Origin: Maribacter algarum (ex Lu et al. 2025) (nom. illeg.)
GTDB lineage: Bacteria > Bacteroidota > Bacteroidia > Flavobacteriales > Flavobacteriaceae
NCBI GenBank assembly: GCA_947495915.1
Contig: CANMAW010000001.1
Span: 930,001-994,000 of the forward strand
Length of the DNA stretch: 64,000 nucleotides
Direction: 5' to 3'
Part shown: in pieces, positions 25,839 through 35,645 of the stretch
Position numbering within the stretch: position 1 is the stretch's first letter
Layout of the letters: each line of letters opens with the position of its first letter
Program-made: the position numbers and the translations under genes
The notes under the pieces: generated by a model
The model's input: only the letters and a program-made list of their open reading frames with translations
The model's database searches: none
What the model was told of the DNA's origin: nothing

Positions 25839-28256
25839 GCAAATCACTTAAAAGTTGCCTTTAGATATTTAAAAACTCATAAGTCATTTACCCTGGTGAA
25901 TGTGTTTGGTCTCACTTTAGGCTTCTTCTGTTATTTTCTTTTAAATGCCTATGTATTGAAAGAAAGATCATTTGATCAAAACCAAGATCAAGTGTATCGC
26001 CTACTTCAAAAAACAACTGATGAAAACGGAACTGTTCGTGAAATGGCACAAACACCACCAAAAGTCGGAATTGAATCCAAAGCAGTTTTTGATGAAATTG
26101 AAAATCAAACCCAAATATTTTATATGGGTAGAATCAATGTAGGTAATGCCCCTGCTACTTTAAGCCATCAGCCAATTGCCATTTTAGATGATCATTTTTT
26201 AGAAGTTTTCGATTTTGAAGTTTTAGAGGGCACGACAGATATTCTTAAAAATCACCCAAACGGAATAATTCTTACAGAGAGTATTAAAAACATCTATTTT
26301 GGGGAGGGAAAGGCCCTAGGTAAAATATTGAAAACTGGGTATGGCGATTATCCTGTGGTAGGGGTTTTACAAGATTTTCCTGAGAATTCACATTTAGAAA
26401 ATCTTGTTTTTATAAGTAGCCAAATGGCTTCTGAGGTATTTAGTTTTTACGATGACTTTATGGCTTCAAATTGGTCAAATAATCAATTGATCACTTATTT
26501 TAAAGTAGCAGACAATGCCAACCTTAATGTGCTTGCAGATAAAATAACGGTATTAAATAAAGAGAATTATCCTGTAGATAAGGCCTTCAAAAGCACATTT
26601 ACCCTTCAAGACATCAAAGACATTCACTTATATGAAAATGAAGTGGAAGGAGAAATGAATAAAGCCAAAGGCAATGGGTTGTATGTAAAATTATTCTTTT
26701 GGGTCGGAGTTTTAATTCTTTTAGTGGCTTGTTTTAATTATGCAGGGTTATTGAATATTGCATTTATTGATCGGTCAAAAGAAATCGGACTTCGAAGAAT
26801 TGTAGGTGCAGGAAAAATGAATTTATTGGTACAGTTCTTATGTGAAAGTATCATACTGATTGCAGTTTCCATGATGTTGGCTTATGGTATTTTATGGTTT
26901 GTTCAACCCTATGTAAAGTCTGTGTTTAATACCGAATTAAACCTAGCTATAATACCGTGGACGGGTATCGTGATGATGGCAGTAGCCGGTCTAGTTTTGG
27001 CTGTGGTATCAGTGGCATATCCTTTTTGGACAATTATTCAAGCAGGAACAAGATCTTCATTGAAGCAGACTATAGTTGTGAAATCAAAACTTCCTTTCCG
27101 TAGATTCATGTTGACTTTTCAATTCATCGCGGTTATTTCATTTATTACTGCATCCTTTATTTTTAACAAGCAGATGAACTTTTTGGAGCAAAAAGAATTG
27201 GGTTTTACCAAGAACGGATTAGCAACAATTGATGTGAATAGTCGCATTTTAAGGAATCAATTCGAAGCTATAAAAAGTGAGTTTTTAAGAATTCCAGAAA
27301 TAAAAGCGGTTAGCGTTAGTTCAAGAGTGCCGGGCGAATGGAAAAATATTCCTGTAGTAAAAGCAAAAAGAAATGGACAGGCGATAGAGCAAGCAAAAGA
27401 CATGCTTTTTATTGGTAGTGATAAAGATTTTTTAAATACGTATGGCATTCAACTAGAGCAGGGCACTAACTTTTCGGGTATGCCAGCAGATAGTACTAAA
27501 GTGTTGGTGAATGAAGCAGCTGTACTCGCCTTGGGTCTCGAAAACCCCATTGGCCAATTTATTGAGGTTCCATTTATAAATTTCGGTGGAAGTTCTGAAA
27601 ACTTAGCGCAACCGTTTCAAGCGCAAATTGCCGGTGTTGTAAAAGATTTTCAAATGGAAGATTTTAGAACCGCAGTAAAACCGTTGGTTATTGCCAATCA
27701 TAACAATCCGTTGCACTCCATTGATTACTACACTTTACAGATAGCATCTAGTGATTGGGCAAAGACCATTACAGCTTTAAAAGAGGTTAATGATTCTTTC
27801 GATCCTAAAACTCCGGCAGAATTTCATATTCTTAATGATAAGTTTTCTCGGTTTTTTGCTAAAGATATAGAGCATTTCAAACTGTTGAATTTCTTTGCAA
27901 TAATCATTGTTTTTCTGTCATGTATGGGGCTTTTTGCCATGAGTGCATTTGTTGCAAAAAGTAGAACAAAAGAAATGGGAATTCGAAAAGTTTTAGGCTC
28001 AAACAGCCTGCAATTATTGATGTTGTTGTCAAAAGATTTTATCAAATTAGTCTTATTTAGTTTAGTTATAGCCGCTCCCATTTGTTGGTATTTTCTAAGT
28101 CAATGGCTTTCTGAGTTTGCCTATCGCATTCCGTTCAGCTGGTTGACAATCGTCGTATCGGGCATACTATGTTTACTATTAACTTTTATAACAGTGGGCA
28201 TACAATCATTGAAGGCCGCAACGGTGAGTCTGGCGAAAAGCTTGAGATCAGAATAA
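25833..28256 (+). CDS. FtsX/MacB-type ABC permease 2
   Basis: 807 residues, same two-block architecture as permease 1 but more diverged. The N-terminal helix reads 'LVNVFGLTLGFFCYFLLNAY', and the coupling helices are 'DRSKEIGLRRIVGAGKMN' and 'AKSRTKEMGIRKVLGSN'. The frame is open upstream into permease 1 (from 25686), but that region lies inside the permease 1 coding sequence in another frame. The ATG at 25833 matches family starts. It begins 30 bases after permease 1. Confidence 0.92.
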   Translation: MFANHLKVAFRYLKTHKSFTLVNVFGLTLGFFCYFLLNAYVLKERSFDQNQDQVYRLLQKTTDENGTVREMAQTPPKVGIESKAVFDEIENQTQIFYMGRINVGNAPATLSHQPIAILDDHFLEVFDFEVLEGTTDILKNHPNGIILTESIKNIYFGEGKALGKILKTGYGDYPVVGVLQDFPENSHLENLVFISSQMASEVFSFYDDFMASNWSNNQLITYFKVADNANLNVLADKITVLNKENYPVDKAFKSTFTLQDIKDIHLYENEVEGEMNKAKGNGLYVKLFFWVGVLILLVACFNYAGLLNIAFIDRSKEIGLRRIVGAGKMNLLVQFLCESIILIAVSMMLAYGILWFVQPYVKSVFNTELNLAIIPWTGIVMMAVAGLVLAVVSVAYPFWTIIQAGTRSSLKQTIVVKSKLPFRRFMLTFQFIAVISFITASFIFNKQMNFLEQKELGFTKNGLATIDVNSRILRNQFEAIKSEFLRIPEIKAVSVSSRVPGEWKNIPVVKAKRNGQAIEQAKDMLFIGSDKDFLNTYGIQLEQGTNFSGMPADSTKVLVNEAAVLALGLENPIGQFIEVPFINFGGSSENLAQPFQAQIAGVVKDFQMEDFRTAVKPLVIANHNNPLHSIDYYTLQIASSDWAKTITALKEVNDSFDPKTPAEFHILNDKFSRFFAKDIEHFKLLNFFAIIIVFLSCMGLFAMSAFVAKSRTKEMGIRKVLGSNSLQLLMLLSKDFIKLVLFSLVIAAPICWYFLSQWLSEFAYRIPFSWLTIVVSGILCLLLTFITVGIQSLKAATVSLAKSLRSE

Positions 28257-28287
28257 TCAATCAAATCAAAAAACGAGAATCATGTTT
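28256..28287 (+). repeat. 32-base leader repeat, copy 2
   Basis: Identical to 25807-25838 and placed at the same distance from the ATG of permease 3. A looser relative (ATCAATCAAAAATCAAACAG) precedes permease 1 at about 23347. Confidence 0.85.
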
Positions 28288-30678
28288 AAAAACTATTTAA
28301 AAATCGCATGGCGAAACCTTAAAAAGAATAAGGGGTATACTGTTATAAATGTTGGAGGCCTAGCCCTTGGTATGGCGGTCACCTTAATCATCGGTTTGTG
28401 GGTTGAAGATGAACTGACGTATAATGATTATTTCAGTAATCATGATCACATCGCACAGGTATACCAATCACAAACCTTTAATGGTAATGTCAGTACTGGT
28501 CAAGCGATTCCTAGACCCTTAGAGATGGAGTTGCGTGAAAAATATGGTGATAATTTTGAACACCTAATCATGTCTTCTTGGAATATTTCAAGATACCTAG
28601 GTTATAAAGAAAAAAGCCTTTCAAAAAATGGTAATTACATGCAGCGCCCTGCGCCTGAAATGCTTGATCTAAAAATTATAAAGGGCGAAAAAGATGGTTT
28701 ACGAGAAATTAATTCTGTAATGCTTTCGGCGTCTTCAGCCCAGGCGTTGTTTGGCGATGAAGACCCAATAGGTAAATCTGTGGAAGTCAATAATCAATAT
28801 GACGTAGCCGTAAGTGCTGTTTATGAAGATATTCCTGCTAATAACTCTTTTAGTGATTTAGATTTTATTATGCCTTGGGATAAATTACTCGCAACCCAAG
28901 AATGGATGCGCAATGCGGTTGATTCTTGGGGGAATAATTCTTTCCAAATGTTTGTTCAAATAGATGAAAATGTGACTATGGAGGGTGTCACCAAGGCCAT
29001 TTTAAATTCCAAACAAGAGGCCAATGAAAATTCTGTTTTATTCGATGCAAAGATTTTTCTGCTCCCCATGAATGATTGGTATTTGAGAAGTAATTTCGAA
29101 AACGGAAAGCAGTATGGCGGCCGTATAAAATATGTGTGGTTGTTCAGTATCATCGGTGCTTTCGTATTGTTATTGGCATGTATCAATTTTATGAACTTAA
29201 GTACTGCCCGGTCTGAAAAAAGAGCAAAAGAAGTAGGTATTCGAAAATCGATTGGGTCTCAAAGAGGCCAGTTAATTTATCAATTTTTAAGTGAATCATT
29301 TTTAGTGGTGCTTTTCGCATTCTTTGTGGCAATTGTAATTGTTTTCTTCGGATTGAATGGCTTTAATGAGCTTGCTAGTAAGAAAATTGAATTTCCATGG
29401 AGTAATGGATTATTTTGGTTGATTTCAGCACTATTTATTTTGACTACGGCGCTTTTAGCAGGTAGTTACCCTGCACTTTATTTATCTTCTTTTAGACCAG
29501 TTGACGTATTAAAAGGAACATTCAAAGCAGGAAAATATGCTGGTCTACCTCGAAAAATTCTAGTTGTAATTCAGTTTACAGTATCGGTTGCTTTTATTAT
29601 AGGAACAGTGATTGTAATGCAACAAATTAATCATGCAAAAAACCGACCCGTTGGTTACGACAAAGAAGGTTTAGTGCAGATACCAACTATGAGTCAAGAT
29701 TTTGCAGGAAAGTATGACCTCATGCGTGCAGAGTTTTTAAAATCAAATGCCGTTGTTGAAATGTCTGCTTCTAGTAGCCCTACAACTCAAATATGGTCAA
29801 ATAGAAGTGGTTTTATATGGGATGGTAAGCCAGAAGGTTTTCAAGAAGATTTAGCGTGGACGGAAGTTACACCCGAATATGTGAAATCATTGAATATGAA
29901 GATCATTGCTGGGCGTGATTTTTCACGAGAATTTGCATCTGACTCTTCTGCTGTATTGTTAAATGAAACCGCTGTAAAGTATTTAGGTATTGAAGATCCG
30001 GTCGGAAAGTTTTTGAGAGATGATAATGATGAAGACCCGAATCCGCCTTTAAAAATTATTGGTGTCGTTCAAGATATGATTACACAGTCGCCCTATGAAC
30101 CTGTGAAGCAAGGGGTGTACGTTTTTGCAAATGACGATTCAAGCTATTATAATTTAAGATTAAACCCAGAACAAAGTGCAAGTCAGAATATCGCAATAAT
30201 TGAGGGGGTCTTTAAAGAGCATTTCCCTGATTTGCCTTTTCAGTATGATTTTATAGATGATGAATATGGAGAAAAATTTGCTTCTGAAGAGCGCATTGGT
30301 ACCTTGGCAGGCATTTTCACAGCACTTGCTATACTTATTAGTTGTTTAGGTTTATTTGGTCTAACTTCATTTGTTGCCGAACAGCGAACAAAAGAAATTG
30401 GGGTTCGAAAAGTACTTGGAGCTTCTACTTTTAATGTATGGAATATGCTCTCTAAAGACTTTTTAAAATTAGTGACTATCTCTTGTTTTATTGCTATTCC
30501 TGTTTCTTACTATGTCATGAATGGTTGGTTACAAGATTACCCCTACCGGGTGATTCTAGAATGGTGGATTTTTGTTTTAGCCGTAGTTGGGGCCCTTGCG
30601 ATTACTATTCTTACAGTAAGTTATCAAGCGATAAAGGCTGCAAATGCAAACCCGGTAACAAGTTTAAGAACGGAGTAA
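28282..30678 (+). CDS. FtsX/MacB-type ABC permease 3
   Basis: 798 residues. N-terminal 'LKIAWRNLKKNKGYTVINVG', two periplasmic MacB-type domains and two FtsX blocks. Coupling helices 'SEKRAKEVGIRKSIGSQ' and 'AEQRTKEIGVRKVLGAS'. Closest in feel to permease 1 at both ends (MFKNYLKIAWR..., ...NPVTSLRTE). The exact leader repeat shared with permease 2 shows that duplication or recombination acted across these genes. Confidence 0.93.
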   Translation: MFKNYLKIAWRNLKKNKGYTVINVGGLALGMAVTLIIGLWVEDELTYNDYFSNHDHIAQVYQSQTFNGNVSTGQAIPRPLEMELREKYGDNFEHLIMSSWNISRYLGYKEKSLSKNGNYMQRPAPEMLDLKIIKGEKDGLREINSVMLSASSAQALFGDEDPIGKSVEVNNQYDVAVSAVYEDIPANNSFSDLDFIMPWDKLLATQEWMRNAVDSWGNNSFQMFVQIDENVTMEGVTKAILNSKQEANENSVLFDAKIFLLPMNDWYLRSNFENGKQYGGRIKYVWLFSIIGAFVLLLACINFMNLSTARSEKRAKEVGIRKSIGSQRGQLIYQFLSESFLVVLFAFFVAIVIVFFGLNGFNELASKKIEFPWSNGLFWLISALFILTTALLAGSYPALYLSSFRPVDVLKGTFKAGKYAGLPRKILVVIQFTVSVAFIIGTVIVMQQINHAKNRPVGYDKEGLVQIPTMSQDFAGKYDLMRAEFLKSNAVVEMSASSSPTTQIWSNRSGFIWDGKPEGFQEDLAWTEVTPEYVKSLNMKIIAGRDFSREFASDSSAVLLNETAVKYLGIEDPVGKFLRDDNDEDPNPPLKIIGVVQDMITQSPYEPVKQGVYVFANDDSSYYNLRLNPEQSASQNIAIIEGVFKEHFPDLPFQYDFIDDEYGEKFASEERIGTLAGIFTALAILISCLGLFGLTSFVAEQRTKEIGVRKVLGASTFNVWNMLSKDFLKLVTISCFIAIPVSYYVMNGWLQDYPYRVILEWWIFVLAVVGALAITILTVSYQAIKAANANPVTSLRTE

Positions 30679-30712
30679 TAAATAGCGATTTTTTCAATTT
30701 AGAAGCATCAAA

Positions 30713-33130
30713 ATGTATAAACTATATATAAAAATTGCAGTACGATACCTGTTCAAAAATAAGCTGTATTCCTTCATCAATATTACAGGTTTGGCGGTTG
30801 GTATCGCAACGTTCATTCTTATCATGTTATATGTTAATAATGAAAAAAGCTACGATAGGTTCGAAGGCTCAGAAAACATATATCGCGTATTTATGGATTT
30901 TAAAGAAGGAAATACCTTCGTCGCAGGCGATGCTCAAACATCCAATTATATAGGTCCGACCTTAACCGATGAGTTTCCTGAAGTTTTAAACTATGTAAGA
31001 ATTTATCGTTTTGATAAAGTGACTTTTAAAAGAGGTAGTCAGTTGTTCGAAGAATCTAATGGTGGAATGGCTGACGCCTCCTATTTTGAAATTTTTAATC
31101 GCTCTTTATCAAAAGGAGATGTATCTACCGCACTGAAAGAACCAAATACAGTAGTTTTAACCGAGTCTTTGGCCAAAAAGATATTTGGTGATGAAGATCC
31201 TATGCAAAAGTCAGTCCACGCCTATTATGGCGAAGAAGTGCTTTTAACAGTAACGGGCGTCATAAAAGATAATATGCGAAATACGCATATGACCAATAAT
31301 TTTTTGATTTCGTTTCCTACCTTATTTAGTTGGAGTGCTTTTGAAGGACAGCAAAGTTTGAATTGGGACCATTGCAATTATTTCACGTATTTAAAATTGA
31401 ATGCTGGTATAGATAAAACCTTGCTTACAGATAAAGTAATTGCTAGTGATTTTGAAGAAGATGAAGATGAGCGGTATAATTTAGAACCTTTAGAAGATAT
31501 TCACCTGTATTCTAATAAACCTTACGAAGCAGAAGCTAACGGTAGTATAAGTCGGGTGAAATTTTTGATAGCTATTGCCTTTATAATTCTCATTTTGTCG
31601 TGGTTGAATTACATCAATTTATCAACTTCAAAATCTTTAGAAAGAGCAAAAGAAGTAGGTATACGAAAAGTTTCTGGGGCACAGAAAACACAGCTAATTG
31701 TGGGTTCTTTAGTAGAATCTGCTGTTTTGAATGTAATTGCAATAATTTTAGCAGTAGTACTGTCTGTTATCATGCTTTCGGCCTTTGAAAATTTATCAGG
31801 TAAAACGCTATTGGTGCCAACAACATTTGTTAAGCAGTTGCTTCCGATTTTAGGTTTTGTTTTTCTTGGAATATTATTGGCTGGTTTATATCCTGCCATA
31901 TTATTAAGTAGTTATTCGCCAGCAAAGGCATTAAAAGGTAAGATTGCGGCCAGTATGGGTGGACTTCAAATTAGAAAGGCTTTAATAACCCTACAGTTTT
32001 TGGCAACCATTATTCTATTGGTAGGCACCATTACGGTGACTAAGCAAATTGACTTTTTAGAAAAACAACCCATTGGTGCATCGTTAGATAGAACTATTGC
32101 CTTTAACGGTGAGTTATTAACATCTGATTCTGACTCAATAATTCGCTCAAAGTTTAGAACGCTTCAAAGCGAACTTAAGGCGATGCCTATGGTGAAAATG
32201 GCAACTAGAGCACAATCATTTCCGGGCGATGGTTATGATAATCTATCTTCATTTGTTGGTATCGTTTATCCTGATGGTACAGAAGATAGTCGTACCAATT
32301 TCTACAATTATAGCGTGCAAAGCGAATATTTTGATTTGTTTAATATCAATTTTCTTTCAGGAGGAACCTTTATCGATAATCCGAAAGGGCAAAGTAGAAA
32401 CATAATTGTAAACGAGGAAGCCATGAAAAAACTAAATATTTCGACTCCTGAAGATGCAATTTCAAAAACGGTGAATTTCTTTGGTATACAATGGACGATT
32501 GCCGGCGTTGTTGAGAATTATCATCATTTTGGATTAAAAAATGCAGTGCAACCTATCATAATTCTTCACAGAAATAGTAGCAATAATCTGTTAGTGAAAT
32601 TTGATGAAAATTTGACTAATGCTACCGGTTATGCAGCCGCAATAGCTCAAGTGAAGTCAAAATGGACTAAAATTTTTCCTGAAAGTACTTTTGGTTACAC
32701 TTTTGTAGATAAAAAGTTCGATGCGCAATATCAAGACGAGCGACAATTTAGCAGTGCTTTTAAAATTTTCACTCTGCTGGCATTACTAATTGCCTGTTTA
32801 GGCCTATTCGGTTTAACTTCTTATACCTGTATTCAACGAAAAAAAGAAATCGGAATTAGAAAAGTAAACGGGGCAACGATTACAGAAATATTAGCACTAC
32901 TAAATAAAGATTTTATGAAATGGGTAATTACAGCTTTTGTCATTGCAATTCCTATTTCATGGTATGCTATGAATGATTGGTTGTCAAATTTTGCATATCG
33001 AACCAATTTAAGTTGGTGGGTGTTCGCTCTAGCAGGGGTATTGGTTTTGGGCGTAGCCATGATAACAGTAAGTTGGCAAAGTTTTCAAGCAGCAATTGCA
33101 AACCCTGTAGAAGCTTTAAAGGAAGAATAA
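30713..33130 (+). CDS. FtsX/MacB-type ABC permease 4
   Basis: 805 residues, same architecture. Coupling helices 'LERAKEVGIRKVSGAQ' and 'IQRKKEIGIRKVNGAT' have serine/asparagine where the other copies mostly have leucine (VLG). It ends 'NPVEALKEE' instead of the SLR[TS]E of the others. It lies 34 bases after permease 3 and 22 bases before the second ATPase, which may be its dedicated partner. That pairing is inference. Confidence 0.92.
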   Translation: MYKLYIKIAVRYLFKNKLYSFINITGLAVGIATFILIMLYVNNEKSYDRFEGSENIYRVFMDFKEGNTFVAGDAQTSNYIGPTLTDEFPEVLNYVRIYRFDKVTFKRGSQLFEESNGGMADASYFEIFNRSLSKGDVSTALKEPNTVVLTESLAKKIFGDEDPMQKSVHAYYGEEVLLTVTGVIKDNMRNTHMTNNFLISFPTLFSWSAFEGQQSLNWDHCNYFTYLKLNAGIDKTLLTDKVIASDFEEDEDERYNLEPLEDIHLYSNKPYEAEANGSISRVKFLIAIAFIILILSWLNYINLSTSKSLERAKEVGIRKVSGAQKTQLIVGSLVESAVLNVIAIILAVVLSVIMLSAFENLSGKTLLVPTTFVKQLLPILGFVFLGILLAGLYPAILLSSYSPAKALKGKIAASMGGLQIRKALITLQFLATIILLVGTITVTKQIDFLEKQPIGASLDRTIAFNGELLTSDSDSIIRSKFRTLQSELKAMPMVKMATRAQSFPGDGYDNLSSFVGIVYPDGTEDSRTNFYNYSVQSEYFDLFNINFLSGGTFIDNPKGQSRNIIVNEEAMKKLNISTPEDAISKTVNFFGIQWTIAGVVENYHHFGLKNAVQPIIILHRNSSNNLLVKFDENLTNATGYAAAIAQVKSKWTKIFPESTFGYTFVDKKFDAQYQDERQFSSAFKIFTLLALLIACLGLFGLTSYTCIQRKKEIGIRKVNGATITEILALLNKDFMKWVITAFVIAIPISWYAMNDWLSNFAYRTNLSWWVFALAGVLVLGVAMITVSWQSFQAAIANPVEALKEE

Positions 33131-33152
33131 AATTACAGTTAAAAACAATAAT

Positions 33153-33815
33153 ATGCTAGTTCAATTAGACGGTATTTTTAAATGGGTGCAACAGGGTGGT
33201 CAACAGATTTTTCTTCTGAAAGACATAAACCTAGAAGTGGAAGAAGGCGAATTTATTTCAATAATGGGACCCTCCGGATCTGGTAAATCAACCCTTTTAA
33301 ATGTTATGGGAATGCTTGATACCTTTGATGAAGGAACTTATAATTTTTTAGATGAACCCGTACATAATTTAAAGGAAAAACATCGCGCTAATCTGTATAA
33401 GCAATATATAGGCTTTGTTTTTCAAGCTTATCACTTAATTGATGAATTAACGGTTTATGAAAACTTAGAAATGCCCTTGCTATATAAGAAAATACCTAGT
33501 TCTGAGCGAAAAGCCATTGTAGCAGATATGTTAGACCGGTTTAATATTGTTGGGAAAAAGGACTTGTTTCCTGGGCAATTAAGTGGTGGTCAACAGCAAT
33601 TGGTAGGCGTTGCAAGAGCTCTTGTTGGTAAACCTAAATTAATTTTAGCGGACGAGCCCACCGGTAATCTTAATTCAAAGCAAGGGGAGGAAATCATGGA
33701 GCTTTTCAAAAAACTGAATGAAGAAGGTGTGACTATAATTCAAGTAACACATTCTGAGAAAAATGCAGCATACGGTTCACGTACCATCAATCTTTTAGAT
33801 GGTCGCATGGTATAA
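33153..33815 (+). CDS. ABC transporter ATPase, MacB/LolD type (ATPase 2, variant motifs)
   Basis: 220 residues. Walker A 'GPSGSGKST' (39-47) and Walker B 'LILADEP' are intact and the H loop 'QVTHS' keeps H200. The signature helix reads LSGGQQQLVGVARAL: leucine 150 replaces the usual arginine. The D loop reads GNLNS instead of GNLDS (N174). These changes could lower or alter hydrolysis but do not remove core catalytic residues. Last gene of the efflux operon. Confidence 0.92.
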   Translation: MLVQLDGIFKWVQQGGQQIFLLKDINLEVEEGEFISIMGPSGSGKSTLLNVMGMLDTFDEGTYNFLDEPVHNLKEKHRANLYKQYIGFVFQAYHLIDELTVYENLEMPLLYKKIPSSERKAIVADMLDRFNIVGKKDLFPGQLSGGQQQLVGVARALVGKPKLILADEPTGNLNSKQGEEIMELFKKLNEEGVTIIQVTHSEKNAAYGSRTINLLDGRMV

Positions 33816-33845
33816 ATAGAATTTTAAGAGCACCATCGTAGCCCG

Positions 33846-35312
33846 TTATTCGCCAATATGTTTTTTATAAAACACCCAAGCTTCTTTGGCTACATTTCTT
33901 CCTAATTCTAATCCAGCAACATTGTCTGCTTGAATATGGTACCCACCTAAAACCCTTGAAATTCCTGCCATTTCTGCGGTTTCAGTAAACGTTGGAAATT
34001 TTAAGGTAATAGTATCCCCTAAATTATCAGGCTCTGTCATTGCTCCAGCAACCAATTGTACTTCTGAACCGAAATTGTCACTACCTGTCCAAAGTTTTAA
34101 AGCTTCTGCACAACCTCCACTAATGGTACTATGTCCTGATGTATAGCTAGGAAATGGAGGGCATAAAAATGTTTCTGGTGAATAAGGTCTCCATTGACTG
34201 CCATCCATTTCTATCATACCTTTTCCTTCACCTCCCCATGCTTTAATTTTTTGTTGATCATAATACTGATGCACTAACGCATAGGGTCTAGCATAGTCAT
34301 AGAACATTTTAGAATCCCAAGAAGCTATAAATGCGTCCATAGCCACAACTTGATTGTAGAAATACATTTTTACATCTTCATCAAGTATATGATCATCTCG
34401 GCGTGAAACATCTTGTGCAAATTTTAACCAATGCCCAGCCTGCTGTACAGATTGTGGACCATCACGCATAAATTCAACCAAGGCTTTTTGATAATCTGTT
34501 AGTTTAACTTGTAATTCAATGACTTCCTTCACCTCTCTTTCTAGTTGTTCTGAACCAATCATTGGAGGAGGTCCAGGACGAAATTGGTCAGCTGATTTTA
34601 AAGCAACTGGTTTGACCTTGTCCCAAAACGGAGTTAAGCAGCCTGGTGCGAATTGGCCTCCTTTTCCATCTGAAAAATACTTTGGTTGCCACCTGTTGGG
34701 GTCCACGTTTTTATCAGCAGAATTGATTGGTTCGTAACCAACATAGTTAAAATAAGGTTCGCCATTTGAACCTTTTTCTTCACCATATTGATTTGAGCCA
34801 TCTCCTTTTCGAGCTTCAATTACGGCCTTTGCAGCTAAATTTCCAATTCCTTCAGGAGTACTTGGGTCTAAAGAAGTATTTAACGGATCTAATCCTAGTT
34901 CTTTCATGAAATCTGCAAATAGCGCTTTGTCAGAATAATAATATTCATTTAAAGCACCAAAGGCAGCATAGCTGATAGCAATTTCTTTATTGTTTAAGTT
35001 ATGTTCACTTTTAGGTCTTCTAGCAACTTCTTCGAGGTATACGGGCAAAGCTTTATCATCATATCTTGACCAAGCGTCAAAAACAGAGATGAAAATCAAA
35101 CCTAAATATCGAGAGGTTACCGTTGGTCTAGGATTGAATTTCTCGGTATCGTTTGCCTGGGCTGTCAATGCCATTGCTCCCCATTTATAAGCTACATTAT
35201 TGATTCCTTTTGGCTGCTCAATCTTATCTGAAGTTTGTTCTTTTTCAGATTTATGTTGCTTACAACCTAGAAATAGTAAAGTGGTGATAACAAGTATAAT
35301 TGTTTGTTTCAT
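33846..35312 (-). CDS. Vanadium-dependent haloperoxidase (lipoprotein, PAP2 superfamily)
   Basis: 488 residues. Lipobox LFLGC (Cys17) marks an exported lipoprotein. The vanadate-binding set is complete: K335 and R342 in 'KMFYDYARP', S392-G393-H394 in 'PSYTSGHST', R453 and H459 in 'SRVLGGYH'. Such enzymes use H2O2 to oxidise iodide or bromide to hypohalous acids. Zobellia has characterised bacterial vanadium iodoperoxidases, and halide preference cannot be read here. The shared fold with class A acid phosphatases leaves phosphatase activity as an alternative. Monocistronic, convergent with the efflux operon. Confidence 0.88.
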   Translation of the reverse strand: MKQTIILVITTLLFLGCKQHKSEKEQTSDKIEQPKGINNVAYKWGAMALTAQANDTEKFNPRPTVTSRYLGLIFISVFDAWSRYDDKALPVYLEEVARRPKSEHNLNNKEIAISYAAFGALNEYYYSDKALFADFMKELGLDPLNTSLDPSTPEGIGNLAAKAVIEARKGDGSNQYGEEKGSNGEPYFNYVGYEPINSADKNVDPNRWQPKYFSDGKGGQFAPGCLTPFWDKVKPVALKSADQFRPGPPPMIGSEQLEREVKEVIELQVKLTDYQKALVEFMRDGPQSVQQAGHWLKFAQDVSRRDDHILDEDVKMYFYNQVVAMDAFIASWDSKMFYDYARPYALVHQYYDQQKIKAWGGEGKGMIEMDGSQWRPYSPETFLCPPFPSYTSGHSTISGGCAEALKLWTGSDNFGSEVQLVAGAMTEPDNLGDTITLKFPTFTETAEMAGISRVLGGYHIQADNVAGLELGRNVAKEAWVFYKKHIGE

Positions 35313-35645
35313 ATAGAAATGGTTTGAAAAATGGTGTAAAAAACCTTTTGGTTTGATTGATGTATAATTGCAGCTTAAACTTAATAATAAAGTGTTTACT
35401 TTCTATAAAAAAGCCCACAAAATTTCGACTAAACATTGCACTAATTTGTGATGTTCATTAGATTTTTTCCCAATTTGTTATCTTCTTGAAGCAAGAAACA
35501 AGCATTTAAAAATAAGTTATAGCATTCGCTTAGTTGTTGATTTGAACTATAATGCTCAATAATACAATCATATTACATTTCAATGCAAACCCTTTAGCTA
35601 TTCGTAATGATGCCGTATCTTTGTTTTTTAGAATGAATATATATA
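35313..35645. other. Gene-free interval between haloperoxidase and mrp
   Basis: 333 bases, very AT-rich, between divergent genes. No credible ORF, RNA gene or strong hairpin is visible. The only clear element is the mrp promoter at its right end. No TAnnTTTG was found on the minus strand for the haloperoxidase gene. Confidence 0.6.
35593..35623 (+). promoter_or_regulatory. Promoter of the mrp operon
   Basis: -33-like TTTA (35593-35596) and -7 TATCTTTG (35616-35623, TAnnTTTG) with a 19-base spacer. The mrp ATG follows at 35646. Confidence 0.6.
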
